Below are positions 1 to 15,060 of a stretch of 64,000 nt of DNA, piece after piece. The translations under genes and the position numbers were made by a program. Every line of letters starts with the position of its first letter. The stretch's first letter is position 1. Under the pieces are notes generated by a model, which was not told the DNA's origin, did no database searches, and saw nothing but the letters and a program-made list of their open reading frames with translations. The DNA comes from Citrus sinensis (lineage: Eukaryota > Streptophyta > Magnoliopsida > Sapindales > Rutaceae), in NCBI RefSeq assembly GCF_022201045.2, contig NC_068562.1, positions 4,402,001 through 4,466,000 on the forward strand. Direction: 5' to 3'.

Positions 1-395
1 AAATATACACATAACAATAAGTGAATGAGAAATGAGCAATACTTTAAGAGCACTCAAAAAATTTTCCTTATGTATTATTTTGGAGCGGTTTGGCTAAGAT
101 TACAGATTGTAATATGTAAACATATAAATTATTATGAATAATGATAGATATTTTAAACTTTTGGTCTTAATTTCATCTCAAATAATGTATCGATTAGTGG
201 GTGTTTAGTTAGTAATGCTTTCTAAGATTTAAATTAATTAATTATATTATCTCACCAGCCAATTACTAAATACCATAAAATTTTGAGATAAAATTTTTAG
301 GAAGTGCAGACTATATACAAAGGGTGGGTGGCACTTGCCTCGTATGTTTCTTAGATTTGTAAATATCTGCAATTCGTTTCTCTCCTGTTGTACCA

Positions 396-491
396 TTATC
401 TATATTCACATCTTCATATGATACATAATGAAATCGTATTTGTTTATCTATATTCACATCTTCATATGATACATAATGAAATCGTATTTGT
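396..491. repeat. 48-bp perfect tandem duplication (two copies)
   Basis: Two copies of a 48-bp unit lie head to tail (396-443 and 444-491) and appear identical. Each begins TTATCTATATTCACATC and ends CGTATTTGT. The lack of differences suggests a recent duplication. It is not part of a recognisable gene. Confidence 0.9.
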
Positions 492-666
492 ATTGCCACT
501 CCTTGTAGCTACAATTTATGGTTGTTATACGCGTAAAATTTTATATTGTAAATATGATTTTTTAAGTGTATTTCTTAAAAAAATAAAAAATAAAAATGCT
601 CCATCTAATATCATATCGAAACTCATAACATTAAATGGTTTCCTCGATTTCTCAAATATCAACTAT

Positions 667-938
667 GGTTCTGTTTAGAATTGAAGTACTGTAACTTTTA
701 AACTACATTTACTATAAAAAAAAAGTTATAATTGTGAAACAAAATTTAATAATTTATAGTAAATATAAAATTTAAATAATAATTTTGACAAAATTATTTT
801 TAAAAAATAGATTTTCCATGATATAAGTGAAAAACAATATTAACATAGTTTTCAAATTACAACAGCTAGTATTTACTAAACACTTTAGTACTGTAACGTT
901 TAAACTATAACTGTCAAACTTTAATCACAAACGCACCA
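667..938. mobile_element. MITE-like element, PIF/Harbinger (Tourist) type
   Basis: The left end reads TGGTTCTGTTTAGAATTG. The right end, read in reverse complement, is TGGTGCGTTTGTGATT, so imperfect terminal inverted repeats flank about 270 bp of AT-rich DNA. The subterminal motif with ACTGTAACTTTTAAACTA appears near both ends. The same pattern occurs in the element at 48195-48466, which has a 3-bp TTA target duplication. It has no coding capacity. The exact ends are uncertain by a few bases. Confidence 0.5.
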
Positions 939-3900
939 TATAACTCAGATGCAAAATTTTATGTTTTGAGTTTTAACATATCAATATATATGTAGGCGAT
1001 TAAATCTATTTATGCTTGATTAGTATCTTAAAAAAAAATCAAGTGTTCATTAATTAACGAAAATATACTATATATTCTAAAGAACATAATCCTTGACTTC
1101 GTCCCGATATTTGACATTTATAATTCACGGCCAAACCTTTATTTTTATTTATTTTATTTTATTGGTTCACGGATTGGAAGTTAAAAACTCTGGGCCAGAG
1201 CTTCATTTAAACTAGAGTCCAGAGGGTGCCATAGCATCAGCAGATGTTTGTAGAATCAATAAATTCCTAAATAAAATATGATAATAGTATGAATTTTAGG
1301 AGTACAATCTTCATTTTGGCCATTACGCATTTTCTCACAAATTTTCTAAACTTTGGAGAAAAATAACATTTAAGTTACATGGTCTCTCGAACATTAATTT
1401 TGATAATAACTCGTAGCTTTATAATTAGTAAATTATTATTAACAAATTCTTTTCTCCCTCCTTCTTCGGAAATAAGTGAGCCTATTTTTTAAATTATATA
1501 GTTAATTTTGAAAATTTTATGTTATAATTTGGCCCCGCAGATTTAATACAAAAGAAATCTGTGAGGGAAGTTGATGAGATTATAATGAAATTATTTATGT
1601 GATGTCAATCAAAGTGATCTTTTATCTAGCAATTTTTTTTCTTCAATCTCATAAAAACTTATATGTGTTCCTATATTATTTATTTACTTTATTGTATGTG
1701 CATTTCTCTACAAAAAGAATTAATGTGCTCATCTCTTTTTTTTTTTTTTTTTTAAAAGATTATTTATCTACACAAGATCACTCAACATGTCATTGAATCT
1801 CTACTTTATACATCTATTTCTCCTTTTGCACTTTTGTGTTGTTTGTTGCCTATTATTGTTATTATTTAACATAGATAATGAAATCATTTATTTATTTATT
1901 TATTTGCGTGAAAATGTTTGTCAATGTGGCGCTTTAACTAATATCTGAGTTTCTGTTTATTTATTTATTTATTTGTTTATTGTGTTTCTTCTTTTCAACT
2001 ACATACATGTTGTTGGGTCATTTATAAGTTAGCATCATATTTAAAAGTTCCACGAGGACCACGACAATATGATAAAGTAGGCAGGATGCTTGTAAAAAGA
2101 TGTTAACATTGTTCTTATCATAAATATTTATAGTATATTTTTATCATATTTTGTATACACACACGAAAAAAATTACATTCTAAATCAATTTAAAAGTTCT
2201 TAATAGTTGAAACACAAATTTTCTTAATAATTTCATCTTGTAAATTATATCTATTATTTGCACTTGGTTCTTTTTTCTTTTTGGCCTTTCTTTTTTCAAG
2301 CAAAAGAAGAGTGAAAATGACATATTTTATTGTTTATATAGCCAAAAAGTAGGTTCAAGTTTGAATCACAGGTTCTTTTTCAATTCAATTGATTAAAGGG
2401 GTCGGTCCAAGCATAGCATTACTATTTATTATAAAATCGATTGCTTGATCCTAATAAAAAACATATCCGCTAATACTTTTATTGTCCATTATATTGGACA
2501 AAAAATGGCAGACCAATATGAGGTCGACAGCCAACAGCATGCAACTTTTTTTTCTTTTCAAGCAGCCAATAATATGTATTTGAATAAACTTGTATAATTA
2601 AAAATTAAGCGATTCTTTCACCTACCTTACAAATAAAGAGGAATATTTCAGTGGATATTACACAGATATCTATATTATTCAATTGAAGTAATGATTGAAT
2701 AATATTATTTTGAAAGTAATTTTCATAAACGGCTCATATTATCATATATCGCTAAAGAGAAAAAAAAATAAAAAATCAATTGTTTATTTATTTATTTTGA
2801 TGAGAAAGTAAAGCTTTCAACTAGAGAAGTGATAGAAATGTCTAATTAACAATCTCCCGCAATTAAAGAAATTCAACGCATGAGTTGTCATTTAAGGGGG
2901 TGGCGTTGTGGCAACTTAGCAAGCAACTATTATAAGTAGAATTGGTTCGCAATTTGCGGGTTATTGACTCGACAGTCAGTTTTGAGGCCACCGGCCGGCT
3001 GGCTAATTAATTAATTCGACTAAACTAGTCGCCGTATCCTGGCTCGTGTTACACGCTATTATTCTCTCTGATACTTTGACATTCCTCGTCATATTTTCTA
3101 TTTGCTTGAAGTAGTGTTTACAGAAAATGCACGAGGGTGACTCAATAATTGAGTACACATACGGTAAGATTGTCATTGCAAGATTAAATTGGATTAAATT
3201 ATATTATATTATACTTTTTTTATATTTAATTCAGTGCCGGATAGAAATATGATAAATTATATTTGAATAATATTAAATAGTATTTAAGTTGATATTTAAA
3301 TATAAATACTAATTATTCAAGAAATTTGATAACAATAATTAAAATAAATTTAAAAGGTAATTAATTAAAATTAAATAGATTATAAATAAGTTATTGGGTA
3401 GTCATAAAAATGAATAAAATGATTTAAGTATTTAATTAATTTTATCAAATATTTAAAAAATATTATATAAAATCAATTAATTAATTGTATTATAATTTTC
3501 AAGATCATTTTTAATATTATATTAGTGATTATTAAATTTAATACAATCAATAATGCAATAAATTATTAAACAGTTATTTTTATTGATAAATTATTAAATA
3601 TACAAGTAATGAAAATTTAATCTCAATAGTTAGTAGAAGTCAAAGTACCAATTTAATTAGATCATAGATAATAAATAAATTAAATAAATAAATAAGTAAA
3701 TCAAAAATAAAAAAATAATGTTATAAATGAAAGTCTCATAAATGAACAACTATTTTTTTTAATCTTATCCCAACTAAGCCCGTGCGTGAATTAGGATTTA
3801 CTAATCGCATGATTTTAAGATAAATTTAAATTTAGTCTCTCTTAGTCCAATCTAACTATGGTTGCTAAACATGGGATAAATATTTAGTTTTGAAATTAGT

Positions 3901-3940
3901 CTAATCCCATGTTTAATCCTACCATCCAAATATGGCCATA

Positions 3941-4748
3941 GGATGTGTTTCGCATTCGTATTATATAAGATTGCATTAATGCAATGATCTTATATTTAGT
4001 AAATCTTTAAGGTTGCATTGTGGTGAATTGTCATACAACATCATGTAATACTATTCGCATTAAACAAACCCAAGTGAAGATTGGATTTGTTAAATGTGGG
4101 TACCAATCACATAGTTTTTTTTCTTTAATTAAAATAGTAAAAACAAAATAAACAAATAAATATAATTATTAACTAAAATAAAAATTTCAGAAATACTACT
4201 GTTGGTATTGCTGAATTGTTGGTGACATTTTGATGGTAGCACACCAATGATATGGTCTCATAATAACATCTTTTGCACTAAAATTTAGTATCATTAGAAT
4301 CTTAATTGTTGGAACTATGCATTGATGCAGCTAACGTTGGATTCGTTTGTCATAAATTTATGATAAAAAATTGAAAATTAAAATTTGGACTGTAGATCTA
4401 CAATGAACTAAAAATTCCTTTGCCCATAACAACTATATAGTCCTAGCTTAAACAACAAGAATTTTAATGGTACAAAATATAGTACAAATGACACCAAAAT
4501 ATGATAGCGGCCAATAGTGAAAATCATTCATTTTAATTTAAAAAATTCAAATTATTAATTGAAGATAAATAACAATAAAATATAAATGAATCTTAAATTA
4601 TTAATTTAATATAAATGTTAAAATTAAAAAAAAATATTATCTTATATAAGACACTCCATACTACACTAAACATAATATTATATTAGTACTTAATACAATA
4701 TAATACAATGCGACTAATACAATAAAATGTAATGCATCAAAAGCACCC
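3941..4748. mobile_element. Candidate non-autonomous TIR element, about 0.8 kb
   Basis: The left end starts GGATGTGTTTCGCATTCG. The right end in reverse complement starts GGGTGCTTTTGATGCATT. Both are flanked by ATA (3938-3940 and 4749-4751), which fits the 3-bp TWA target duplication of PIF/Harbinger elements. The interior is AT-rich and non-coding. The inverted repeats are only moderately similar, so this call is tentative. Confidence 0.4.
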
Positions 4749-5332
4749 ATAATGTGTATGCATATATGCATGTGTGTGTGTAAAATCAGTTACCTTATTT
4801 TTGTGGTATAGGTGTTATTCGGATCATGTTTTTTTTGGTCGAATAAAATCAAACCAAATTTACTCATGAATATCTGCTTCTTGGAGTCATTACCTTATTA
4901 AACTTCATTGCTGTTAATTCCTTGATAATTACAAAATTTATTTGGTAGTTAGCTTCAGGTTTTTGTTGCCTTGTTGACCAGCATGACGATGAAAATGCTA
5001 AAAACGCTATGGAAGTGTTTTGGTAATTATACGAACTCATCAAAAACTAATCCGTGTTTATCATAATAAAAATAATAGGCTATAGCCTGTATGTTAAATT
5101 ATAAATAACTCACTTAGCAAAGTCATGAAGTCATCGTTTGATCGCAAATAAAGACCATTTCCATTGCTTTGGCCTCGCATATTTTGTATCCTCATTTACG
5201 TCTCGTCGTTTATTTTAATTCGCAATCAGGCCGCAGTAACGCCTGACAATTTCCGCTACAGATATATAGAGTCAACAGTTGAGTCCATTTATAATTAACG
5301 ACTATTTCCCCTTGAAATTCCCAAAACCAAAC

Positions 5333-5353
5333 TCATCTCTCTCTCTCTCTCTC

Positions 5354-5394
<41 letters not shown>
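5333..5394. repeat. Compound CT/TA microsatellite
   Basis: A run of CT dinucleotides is followed directly by a run of TA/AT dinucleotides. It ends about 70 bp before the ATG at 5465, so it lies in the likely 5' UTR or core promoter of that gene. CT-rich tracts are common around plant transcription starts. Such loci are usually length-variable. Confidence 0.9.
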
Positions 5395-5395
<1 letters not shown>

Positions 5396-5464
5396 TGATG
5401 CCTGGTAGCTTCTAATTGAATTTCTCTTGTTTCTTCATGAATTCTTCTGTGTAAATTAAAGACG

Positions 5465-5965
5465 ATGAGCAGCGAGAAGAGGAACAAAGAAGGAAATAAT
5501 AAGCTGAGCAGATACCTAAAGGCACCTGTAAAGATGTTGATAAAGGCCAGGGATTTTTACATCCGGAGCATAACCGCATGCTCGGACAGTGTTGTATTTA
5601 GCTCGGCAGGGGGCGTCCCAATAGGCTCAGTCAACACTCTGCCTAGGAGTTATAGCACCAACTCTTCCAGATCATCAAGGGGTGATGAAGATTTCAGAGA
5701 GCTTGTTCGAGCTAATTCTATGAAGATTCTTGCCAGTCAAAATCAAATTGGTCACTTGGAGTTTCATCGGACAAAAAACCAGGAGGCTGCTGCTGGTAAG
5801 AACCATATGCCCAGAAGTAACAGTAGTGCTGCTATTGGGAGGATTGATGAAGACAAGCCCTGTGACTTCGAAGATGATTTGCAGATGAAGCCTGCTGTCG
5901 TATTCCCGAGAAGCAAAAGCTATGCTGTTTCCAGGAGATCAACTGCCGCCGTCGTTTCAGCTTAA
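5465..5965 (+). CDS. Plant-specific unknown protein, 166 aa, single exon
   Basis: I do not recognise a named family, though the layout is that of a conserved small plant protein. The first 35 residues are basic (KLSRYLKAPVKMLIKARDFY). They are followed by a small hydrophobic patch (SVVFSSAGGVPIGSV), an Arg/Ser-rich segment (PRSYSTNSSRSSRGDEDFREL) and near the C-terminus a short PRSKSYAV motif. The repeated PRS(Y/N/K)S motifs look like possible phosphorylation or 14-3-3 docking sites, which is inference. There is no signal peptide or clear membrane segment. The ATG is the first in frame after the microsatellite and leads into uninterrupted coding with a TAA stop. Codon use is GC-richer than its surroundings, which supports a real gene. 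There are no close neighbours. Confidence 0.75.
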   Translation: MSSEKRNKEGNNKLSRYLKAPVKMLIKARDFYIRSITACSDSVVFSSAGGVPIGSVNTLPRSYSTNSSRSSRGDEDFRELVRANSMKILASQNQIGHLEFHRTKNQEAAAGKNHMPRSNSSAAIGRIDEDKPCDFEDDLQMKPAVVFPRSKSYAVSRRSTAAVVSA

Positions 5966-8900
5966 TTAATCAAATACAGTAGTAAGCTGCCGAACCAAAT
6001 GCCACTTTATTTCTTGATTAATTTCTTTAATTTTAATTAACCATATCTTCTTGCATGTTTCATTTGTGTTTTATAATTCCCAGTACTCTTTCATTATCTT
6101 ATGCAAATTTGCATCTTCTTATGCATGTGTATGTAATTTCTCGACGACTTTGATTCCAAATTAATTAATTTGAGGTATTCGGGATTTTCCGATTAGAAAA
6201 ATCGTAGAAATTTATAGATCTCCGGTTATAATCAAAACTTCGTAGATCGTCGATGGTCAGTGGATGTCTTTGAAGTGAAGGCCCCACTTCTATATCCTGC
6301 TGATAGAATATAAAGTGGTGGGGCTGTGGCACCCGGCATGCCTATCATAAATGTCTCTCGGAATCATCAATTACCTGAATGACCTTCTATGACGCCAGCA
6401 CTGACCACAGTAACTGAACTACTAGTTGATATCACGTCATTCATGCGTATGTCGCACAGGACCCAATCATAAATGATTTTTTTTTTTTTTTTGTAATAAT
6501 AACAGATCCACTTGCGGGGTTGATTCCAAAACTTTTTCTTTGATAACAGCCGACCAACCTACAATTACACGAGGCACAATTGGATGAATCCACGCGATTA
6601 ATAATCTCCTCTTAATATTAATTAACAAACAATTGAGTTATTATTTAGTCAGTACATAATCAGATTAGGAGAAAATTCTTATTTTATAAATTTTATCATT
6701 TTTTACAATAAAACTTTAAAAGAAAAAAGAAAGAAAGAGTTACTGTAATTTACATTTCTTTATCTGGTTGGTAGAAAATTTGAAAAAAAAAATTCCGATA
6801 TTTTAATGTTGGTCACTTTTGAATTATTTATTATGCATGTGTTTAATCATGTTTTATTTTTTAGCTGTAGAATCGTGCAATCCCCTTACGGCTTACGCTG
6901 TCGCGCGAAAGCAATTAAACACAGCGGTACATAACTTACAGTTAAAAACTTAAAAATAGGCTTTTTATAATTTTTTTTTAATCATTTGATGAACAACAAT
7001 TAAGTCATACAAAATAATTAATTTTAAATTAAGGTAAGTTACAGATAATATATTTTAATAAAATGCGTAATTGAAAATAATCTTTTAATACAAATAAAAC
7101 AATGACGTCGTAAAACAATAAAACAATGCGTAATTGAATTTGTGTGGTTTTTGGCATTAAAAACCACACAAATTTAACCAATGAAATTTACTGTTTGTAT
7201 TAAAAATTTAATAGAGCCCTTTCTCGATTTAGAAAAACACCTGTAAAGATTAAATGTGATTATGGTGCTCAACCCGCTAAAAACCGAAGTAAAACATTTT
7301 TATGCGAAAATTTTACATTCTCCCCTTATAGGTAGAAAACTCTTATACCTAAACTTACCTGAGTTGTGATATTTACCTTCTCCAAATTTAGAAATGCCAA
7401 TCTTAATCCACTTAATTAATAGAAATTAATATATTATGTTAGATTATGATGGAAAGTTCGTACTACTGCTAATCAATTTAAATTATTTTACAAGTTGTAA
7501 ACATCCATGAAATTTATATATTTTGTATGTGTGATATAACATTATTGTAGTTGATAAATTAAGTTAATTACCTAATTTGGTTTTTTAATTTTGAATCTTT
7601 GCATGAACATAAGATATTTGTGTATTGAATTTTCTCATAAAACCCTCATTTTATTCCATTTTCATAATTTCACCGATTATATATTAATTTTATTTCTTGC
7701 ACAAAATAATGCATTTCTCTCATTGATAGCACATAAAATAAGCTTCACCATACCTTCAAATACTATATTGGCAATTTATTTACATTTTTTAGTTTTTAAG
7801 CCTAGAAAATATGAAAATAAATAAAATTGAAGAATACAGAAATTAGATAATTAGTTCAATTTATAAAGGACAATATTGTTATAACACCTATAGAGGATTT
7901 CATTTTTATGGATGTTTACTATTTCTAAAATAACTTAAATTGAATTAGGGCAACATGGAATTTTTTATTATAATTTAACTGAATATACCAACTTCTGTTA
8001 ATGTAAAGATATTAAAGGCCTCATTTGAGTTTGGGTGTGAGTGATTCTTACCTATATTTGACGGGAAATATGTAATTCTCTTTTCCATATTTTTAGTAGC
8101 CGTGTTTAGGCTTTTTTTTTTTGGCCCCTAAACTCTATTATTATTTTATAAATCTAGTAGACGGAAATTCGGAAAGATTTATAACAAAATAATGTCTATT
8201 AACATATAAGTAAAAGATCAATTTTATTTTAGATTTTCTTAAAAACTTCTTTTAGTCGCCTTATGGATATGCCATTGTTAGAATTTCAGAAAGCATCAAT
8301 GTAGTCTCGAGATAGACTTTGGCATGACAAATTTGGCACTCATCCTCCTGGATTTTCTGTTCTATGTTTTATCAAGTTTATAACGAAGAGAATGTTGTGG
8401 ATGAAATAGAAAATTTCCTCATATTTATAAAAGAGATTGTAAAAAAAGAAGTATAGACTATGATATTTGTGAGAGAGAGCTAGACAGAGAATTTCGGCGG
8501 AATGAATGACGAATGAAATGTTCAAAACTAATGTCCCCTATTTATTGGACCAACCATTTGAATTCTCAATTCTCAAAACTAAAGAAACTCAGAATTACAG
8601 GATAACAGAACATCAGAAAAACCGAACCTATGTAGTGCAGATCATACATAATCATGTCACAAGAGAGGAACATGTTTTTGTACAATTTTCTGGAAGTATT
8701 AATGAAGGCTCAATTGTTTGATTTGTAACTTGCTGCTGGAAATCACAACTTCCACAGAAACTGAATTTATTCACTGTTCACCTGTCAAGATTCAAGAACT
8801 AGAAATTAATTGGAGAATATCAGAATTATGGGCACGTACAAAAAACTCGATGCAAGATTGTGCATAGGCTATATATAGTTCCGTAACATATGGGACCAGA

Positions 8901-10423
8901 GTTAGTCACAAGGTGATGAAGCGAGAGTTAATCCAACTATTGCGCAGGTTTGATTCAAGACAAAGCTGGCCGCTTTGTGCAAAATGTGACAAAAGTAGCC
9001 CATGTGATTTTGAACTGACGTGCAGGAAAATTTGGTAACGCATGGTCATCTGTATTGGCCATGCAACTGACATATGCTTGCTCTTCTCTAAAATTTTAAA
9101 TCCTTTAAAACTTGGAAGAATTTCAAAAAAAAAAAAAATTCCGTTTGAGGGTCACAAATTCATGATCATCGGCCAATATGGCAGCTCCGATTCCTGAGAA
9201 GAATCTAGCAAGGACCATCGATTTTATTCTGATATGTTTCCTGGAGATCCTTATGATGCTTTCATCCAGACTCGCGGCTTCTTTTTCAACTATTTTAATT
9301 GTCTGCCTGAATTTGTTGGTCCCCTTCCCTTCAAGCTTGAGACAGGGAGAGTAAATTGCCAATCATTCATAGCCTAGATAAAGTTCTAGTCAGCAATTAT
9401 TTGTATATAAAAAGAGTTTTTTTTTTTTCCTATGTCTTCCGATATATTGGAGTGGATGAGAATGAAGATGTGCAGCAGCTGTTCTCCTACTTAAATCAGT
9501 AGGGAATCCAAGTGAGGATCCTCTAGTGCTCTAGCTTACTGGAGCTCCCTGGTTGCTCTGGCATCAGTGGACTTGTTGTTGAGAAAAGTTGTTTAAATAT
9601 AAGACCTTTATGACCATATTCCACCATCCCTAAGTGATCCTGGCCTCATGAAAATAACAATTCTTCTCCTTCTATTTGTCTTTTTTCCTTTTGGTTTGAT
9701 GTATTTCTTATTTGATACAGGCCCCGTACGGTTCCAGAGTATAAGCCGAAGGAATGCTTAGCTATGTTCAAAAGATGGGACTTTGAAAGAACCTCTGTGA
9801 ATTGTGATCATTTCCTGGGTCCAGCCCAAGTTCCAAAATCTGCGAGTTGCAAGATGAAAATCTTGTGTGTTTTGGTTTGCACATCGACAGCCTGCTATAT
9901 TTTCATATCGCAGTTAATATCATCTAATATTTGGGCATGGCTAAGGTGCAGAAACTGCAAGTAACAGCTTCGAACTTTCCCATTTCCATCACCTTGCATT
10001 GGGATCTCTTTCTCTCTCCTCTAGCACCCGTGGAAGTTCCCCATTGGTTGTGTTACTTACAGAAGCTGTAACATAGACTTCTCCCTAATATTGATATCAA
10101 GTGGTCTAGGAATATTTTGCATACAAACAAACATTTAGAATTAAAAAATAAGGAGGCTGTGGAACGGATGCTGGCTCGCGTTTAATGAATCTTTAAAAAA
10201 TCCATGGAAAGTTTTTGATGAATTCCAAAATCATCTGAATAACTCGTCTTTTTGAAGGTGAAAATTGATCATAGATGCACAGACGCTTTGAACCCAAAAA
10301 TACTTGCGAGCAATAAACACAGAGGCATAATTATATAGAAAGAAAGAAAGTGCTATTTTCACAAACGCTTTGGCTGCCTTGTGTTTGGGTACTGGTTGCT
10401 GTGCATTTTCGATTTATTCGTCA
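5966..10423. other. Intergenic DNA with no clear gene
   Basis: The stretch is mostly AT-rich. At 6279-6325 a GC-rich inverted repeat (GCCCCACTT against AAGTGGTGGGGC) sits about 300 bp past the stop of the unknown gene. Between 8.3 and 10 kb the DNA is less AT-rich and has short open frames without family resemblance. One on the minus strand at 9123-9362 may be a gene remnant. I see no supportable exon set. Confidence 0.55.
6279..6325. repeat. GC-rich inverted repeat (hairpin)
   Basis: The arm GCCCCACTTCTATAT pairs imperfectly with ATATAAAGTGGTGGGGC across a loop of about 15 bases. It stands out in AT-rich DNA just downstream of the 166-aa gene. It could fold in a 3' transcript end or be a fragment of a transposon. 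No miRNA family was recognised. Confidence 0.4.
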
Positions 10424-11278
10424 ATGGGCCGTGAAGAGAAACGACGTACGTTCCATGAAGCCGTTGTTCGCACTCTTTATCCTTCACCGCCATCGTCTCC
10501 ACCCCAAGTACTCTCTCTTCCTGATTTTTCACTTTTCATCTTTCTCCATAGAAGTATTATTGAATCATTTTGAATAATACAGGAGGATCAAGATAATGAA
10601 CCTGCCGACAAATTAGACGAAGACTTTGATGTGGCACTTATAAATCCAGGTTTGAGCCTTGACATTGCATTTTTTTTTCTTTCCCAGTGGAACAAACCAC
10701 TTAGTAATAAGAGGTATAAATGAATGCAGATGATTATCTGAGGAGCAGTGCATCAAATAATGAGCATGATAATGATGATGACGAGGGCGAGGTTACCGAG
10801 TGTGGACCTGAAAAGCTGACGAGGGCTCAGCGGAAGCGGCTTCGTAAGAAGAAACTCAAGGAAGATGCTAGACGCCGCAGAAATATTATCGGTCCTTTGT
10901 TGCCTACAACTAGGGATGGAGATAGTAGTGGTCGCGGCGGTGGGGGTGAAATTAACTCTCCAGACGTTCGACAAAATGCCGACGAGAAATGTGCTACTCC
11001 GAGTGTCGAGTCCGGTGAGATTGTAGAACTCAAATGGCATTATTATTTTTTAAAGATACAATTCAGTTAACATTTTTTTCTTTTTTGCTTTTTTGTTTAA
11101 AGGAGAGTTTAGTGGTTGCTGTAATCAGAAGAAGTTAAAACATAGGAGGGTGGCGAAGAGGCTGGCCAGAGAACAGTTGAAGCTCTCTAGCTCAGTTCCA
11201 GAGAATAACAGAGGAGACCAAAGCCGTGAGTCCGCCGCCCATGAGAAAGAAAGTTGTGGACAAGATAAAACAGAATAG
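10424..11278 (+). CDS. Plant unknown protein with basic nuclear-type motif, 203 aa, four exons
   Basis: Exons are 10424-10507, 10583-10649, 10730-11014 and 11103-11278. All junctions are GT-AG with consistent phases, giving 203 codons and a TAG stop. The ATG gives MGREEKRRTFHEAVVRTLYP and is the first ATG in its frame. Exons 2 and 3 encode an acidic stretch (DEDFDVALINPDDYL, then NDDDEGEV). A strongly basic run follows (LTRAQRKRLRKKKLKEDARR), then IIGPLLPTT. The last exon holds a second basic patch (KLKHRRVAKRLAREQLKL). The two Arg/Lys runs suggest nuclear or nucleolar localisation and perhaps RNA binding, which is inference. No catalytic domain is visible and I know no assigned function. It lies 1.4 kb upstream of RuvB-like 2 on the same strand. 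Confidence 0.8.
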
Positions 11279-11579
11279 CCCGTCGATATATGAAATAGTG
11301 TCAAAAAGCTCATAATTCTTGCTGTCGACATTGATGCCATGCCCAGAAGCAGGAATTTTGTTGTTGTTTGTCTTTGGCATTGATCAAGTGAAATCACGGT
11401 TTATATTGTTTTTCTTTTTGATTCACAAGACTTCATCCGGGATTAATAAATGTCTCTTACTTTTGTGCTCAGTAGCATCTACAAATTGTTTTCTGCTCAA
11501 CAAATTTTTATTGTGCTAGATTATGTGTGGTTAAAAATAAAATTTTCAGAGATATAATATAAATTTCTCTAGTTTGTTA

Positions 11580-11980
11580 ACTGAGTTTCTCGTCATGAAA
11601 GTGACTTCACCATATAATGCAATATTAGGAAGACAATGGATACATAAAATGAAAGCTGTACCCTGAACTTATCATCAGGTTTTGCGTTATCCGACGATTT
11701 ACGGGATGGGGGAAATTAGAGGTGATCAGGCTACAGCTCGGACATGTGCGGTACTAGCATTAAAGGAAACCAAGAGAAAAGATTCAGATTTTGAAAACCA
11801 GGCCAAACGAGATGCTAAATAGCAATTATAGTCAAACGGCGTGGGTCAACAAAACAGAGAATTCGAATCAATAAGAGACCCAACCGTAGAAGATGTAAAT
11901 ATTGTTCCAATAGATCCAGATAATCAAGAAGTCGTTCGAATTGGCTCGCTTTTGGAACCAAATGAAAAGTAGTCTATAAA
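11580..11980 (+). mobile_element. Ty3/gypsy LTR-retrotransposon fossil, protease and linker fragment
   Basis: The plus strand encodes fragments typical of a plant Ty3/gypsy pol. One resembles the C-terminal part of the aspartic protease domain (YNAILGRQWIHKMKAVP, then EIRGDQATAR). A second matches the linker before reverse transcriptase (VPIDPDNQEVVRIG). No gag, reverse transcriptase, integrase or LTR pair was found next to it, so this is a short internal remnant. It is broken, with more than one break, and looks old. Confidence 0.75.
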
Positions 11981-12469
11981 AACCAAAGTTGTAGGAGCGG
12001 AAAGAGAGGACGGACAAGAGGTAAAAGAGAGGCAGAACATAAAGAAGCCAAAAGGTCAAGCAATCAAGAAGAAAGAAAGGCCAAAAGGAAGTAGAGCATA
12101 AAAAGCCTGGAAGGTTGAGCAACCAAGAAGCCATAAAGAAGTCAAGCAATGATGAAGGCACAAAGAGGTGAAGTAGCCAAGAAAGAAGCAACCAAGAAAC
12201 CAAAAAGAAATCGAAGATCATGAACCAATGAAAAGCTGAAACAGAAAGTAATAATAGCAGTAAAAAACAGAGCTTATTTGTTTGCAACAACATAAATCAA
12301 ACCAGATATTTTCATATACGATTTGGTTCTGCCCACTCTAATTCTCATCAATTCATCTACATGAAATTATTCATACAGACAATGCCGTAAATTTTTCTCA
12401 AATCTTTGGGCCTAAAGATGACAAAATGATTGCACGTCTCTATTTCTTTTGTGGGGCCTGGACTTTAGA

Positions 12470-12485
12470 TGGGCCGAATTGGGCC
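12470..12485. promoter_or_regulatory. Two site II elements (TGGGCC) in the RVB2 promoter
   Basis: Two TGGGCC motifs lie at 12470-12475 and 12480-12485, 4 bp apart and about 175-190 bp before the RVB2 ATG. Site II elements bind TCP factors and are typical of plant genes for ribosome, DNA-replication and other growth functions. Together with the telo-box downstream this is a classic cell-proliferation promoter layout. Confidence 0.7.
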
Positions 12486-12616
12486 TATATTTTAAGGCCC
12501 CCTAAAAGTCAATGAAAAAGCTTGGACATTTACTTTATTGCCCCGCCCTTCATTTCAGCTAGATGCAAAATCAGCTCGCTCTAACCTCTATAATCTGTAG
12601 AGAACTAGAAAACCAT

Positions 12617-15060
<2,444 letters not shown>

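Larger units (their letters stand above)
1..5330. other. Gene-free AT-rich stretch with repeat relics
   Basis: No open frame here looks like a gene, and all frames are short and low in complexity. The stretch is strongly AT-rich and holds a 48-bp tandem duplication near 400, a MITE-like element near 0.7-0.9 kb, a possible larger terminal-inverted-repeat element at 3.9-4.75 kb and scattered TTTA runs. The last few hundred bases should contain the promoter of the unknown gene that starts at 5465. Confidence 0.7.

Noticed and set aside
6279-6325. A conserved miRNA precursor
   Set aside because: The hairpin is short, with an imperfect stem, and matches no miRNA family that I recognise. It was kept only as an inverted repeat.
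8276-8960. Copia-type LTR, suggested by TGTTAGAATTTC at the start and a GAGAGAGAGCTAGACAGAGAAT leader
   Set aside because: No matching end, target-site duplication or second LTR could be found; the resemblance is too slight.
9123-9362. 79-codon minus-strand frame with RISRKHIRIKSMVLARFF
   Set aside because: It has a faint resemblance to UPF0496-type proteins, but it is too short and unsupported by neighbouring exons. Part of it is translated poly-A.
10753-11397. Minus-strand frames overlapping the 203-aa gene
   Set aside because: They are antisense shadows of the exons of the plus-strand gene, whose splice sites and phases agree.
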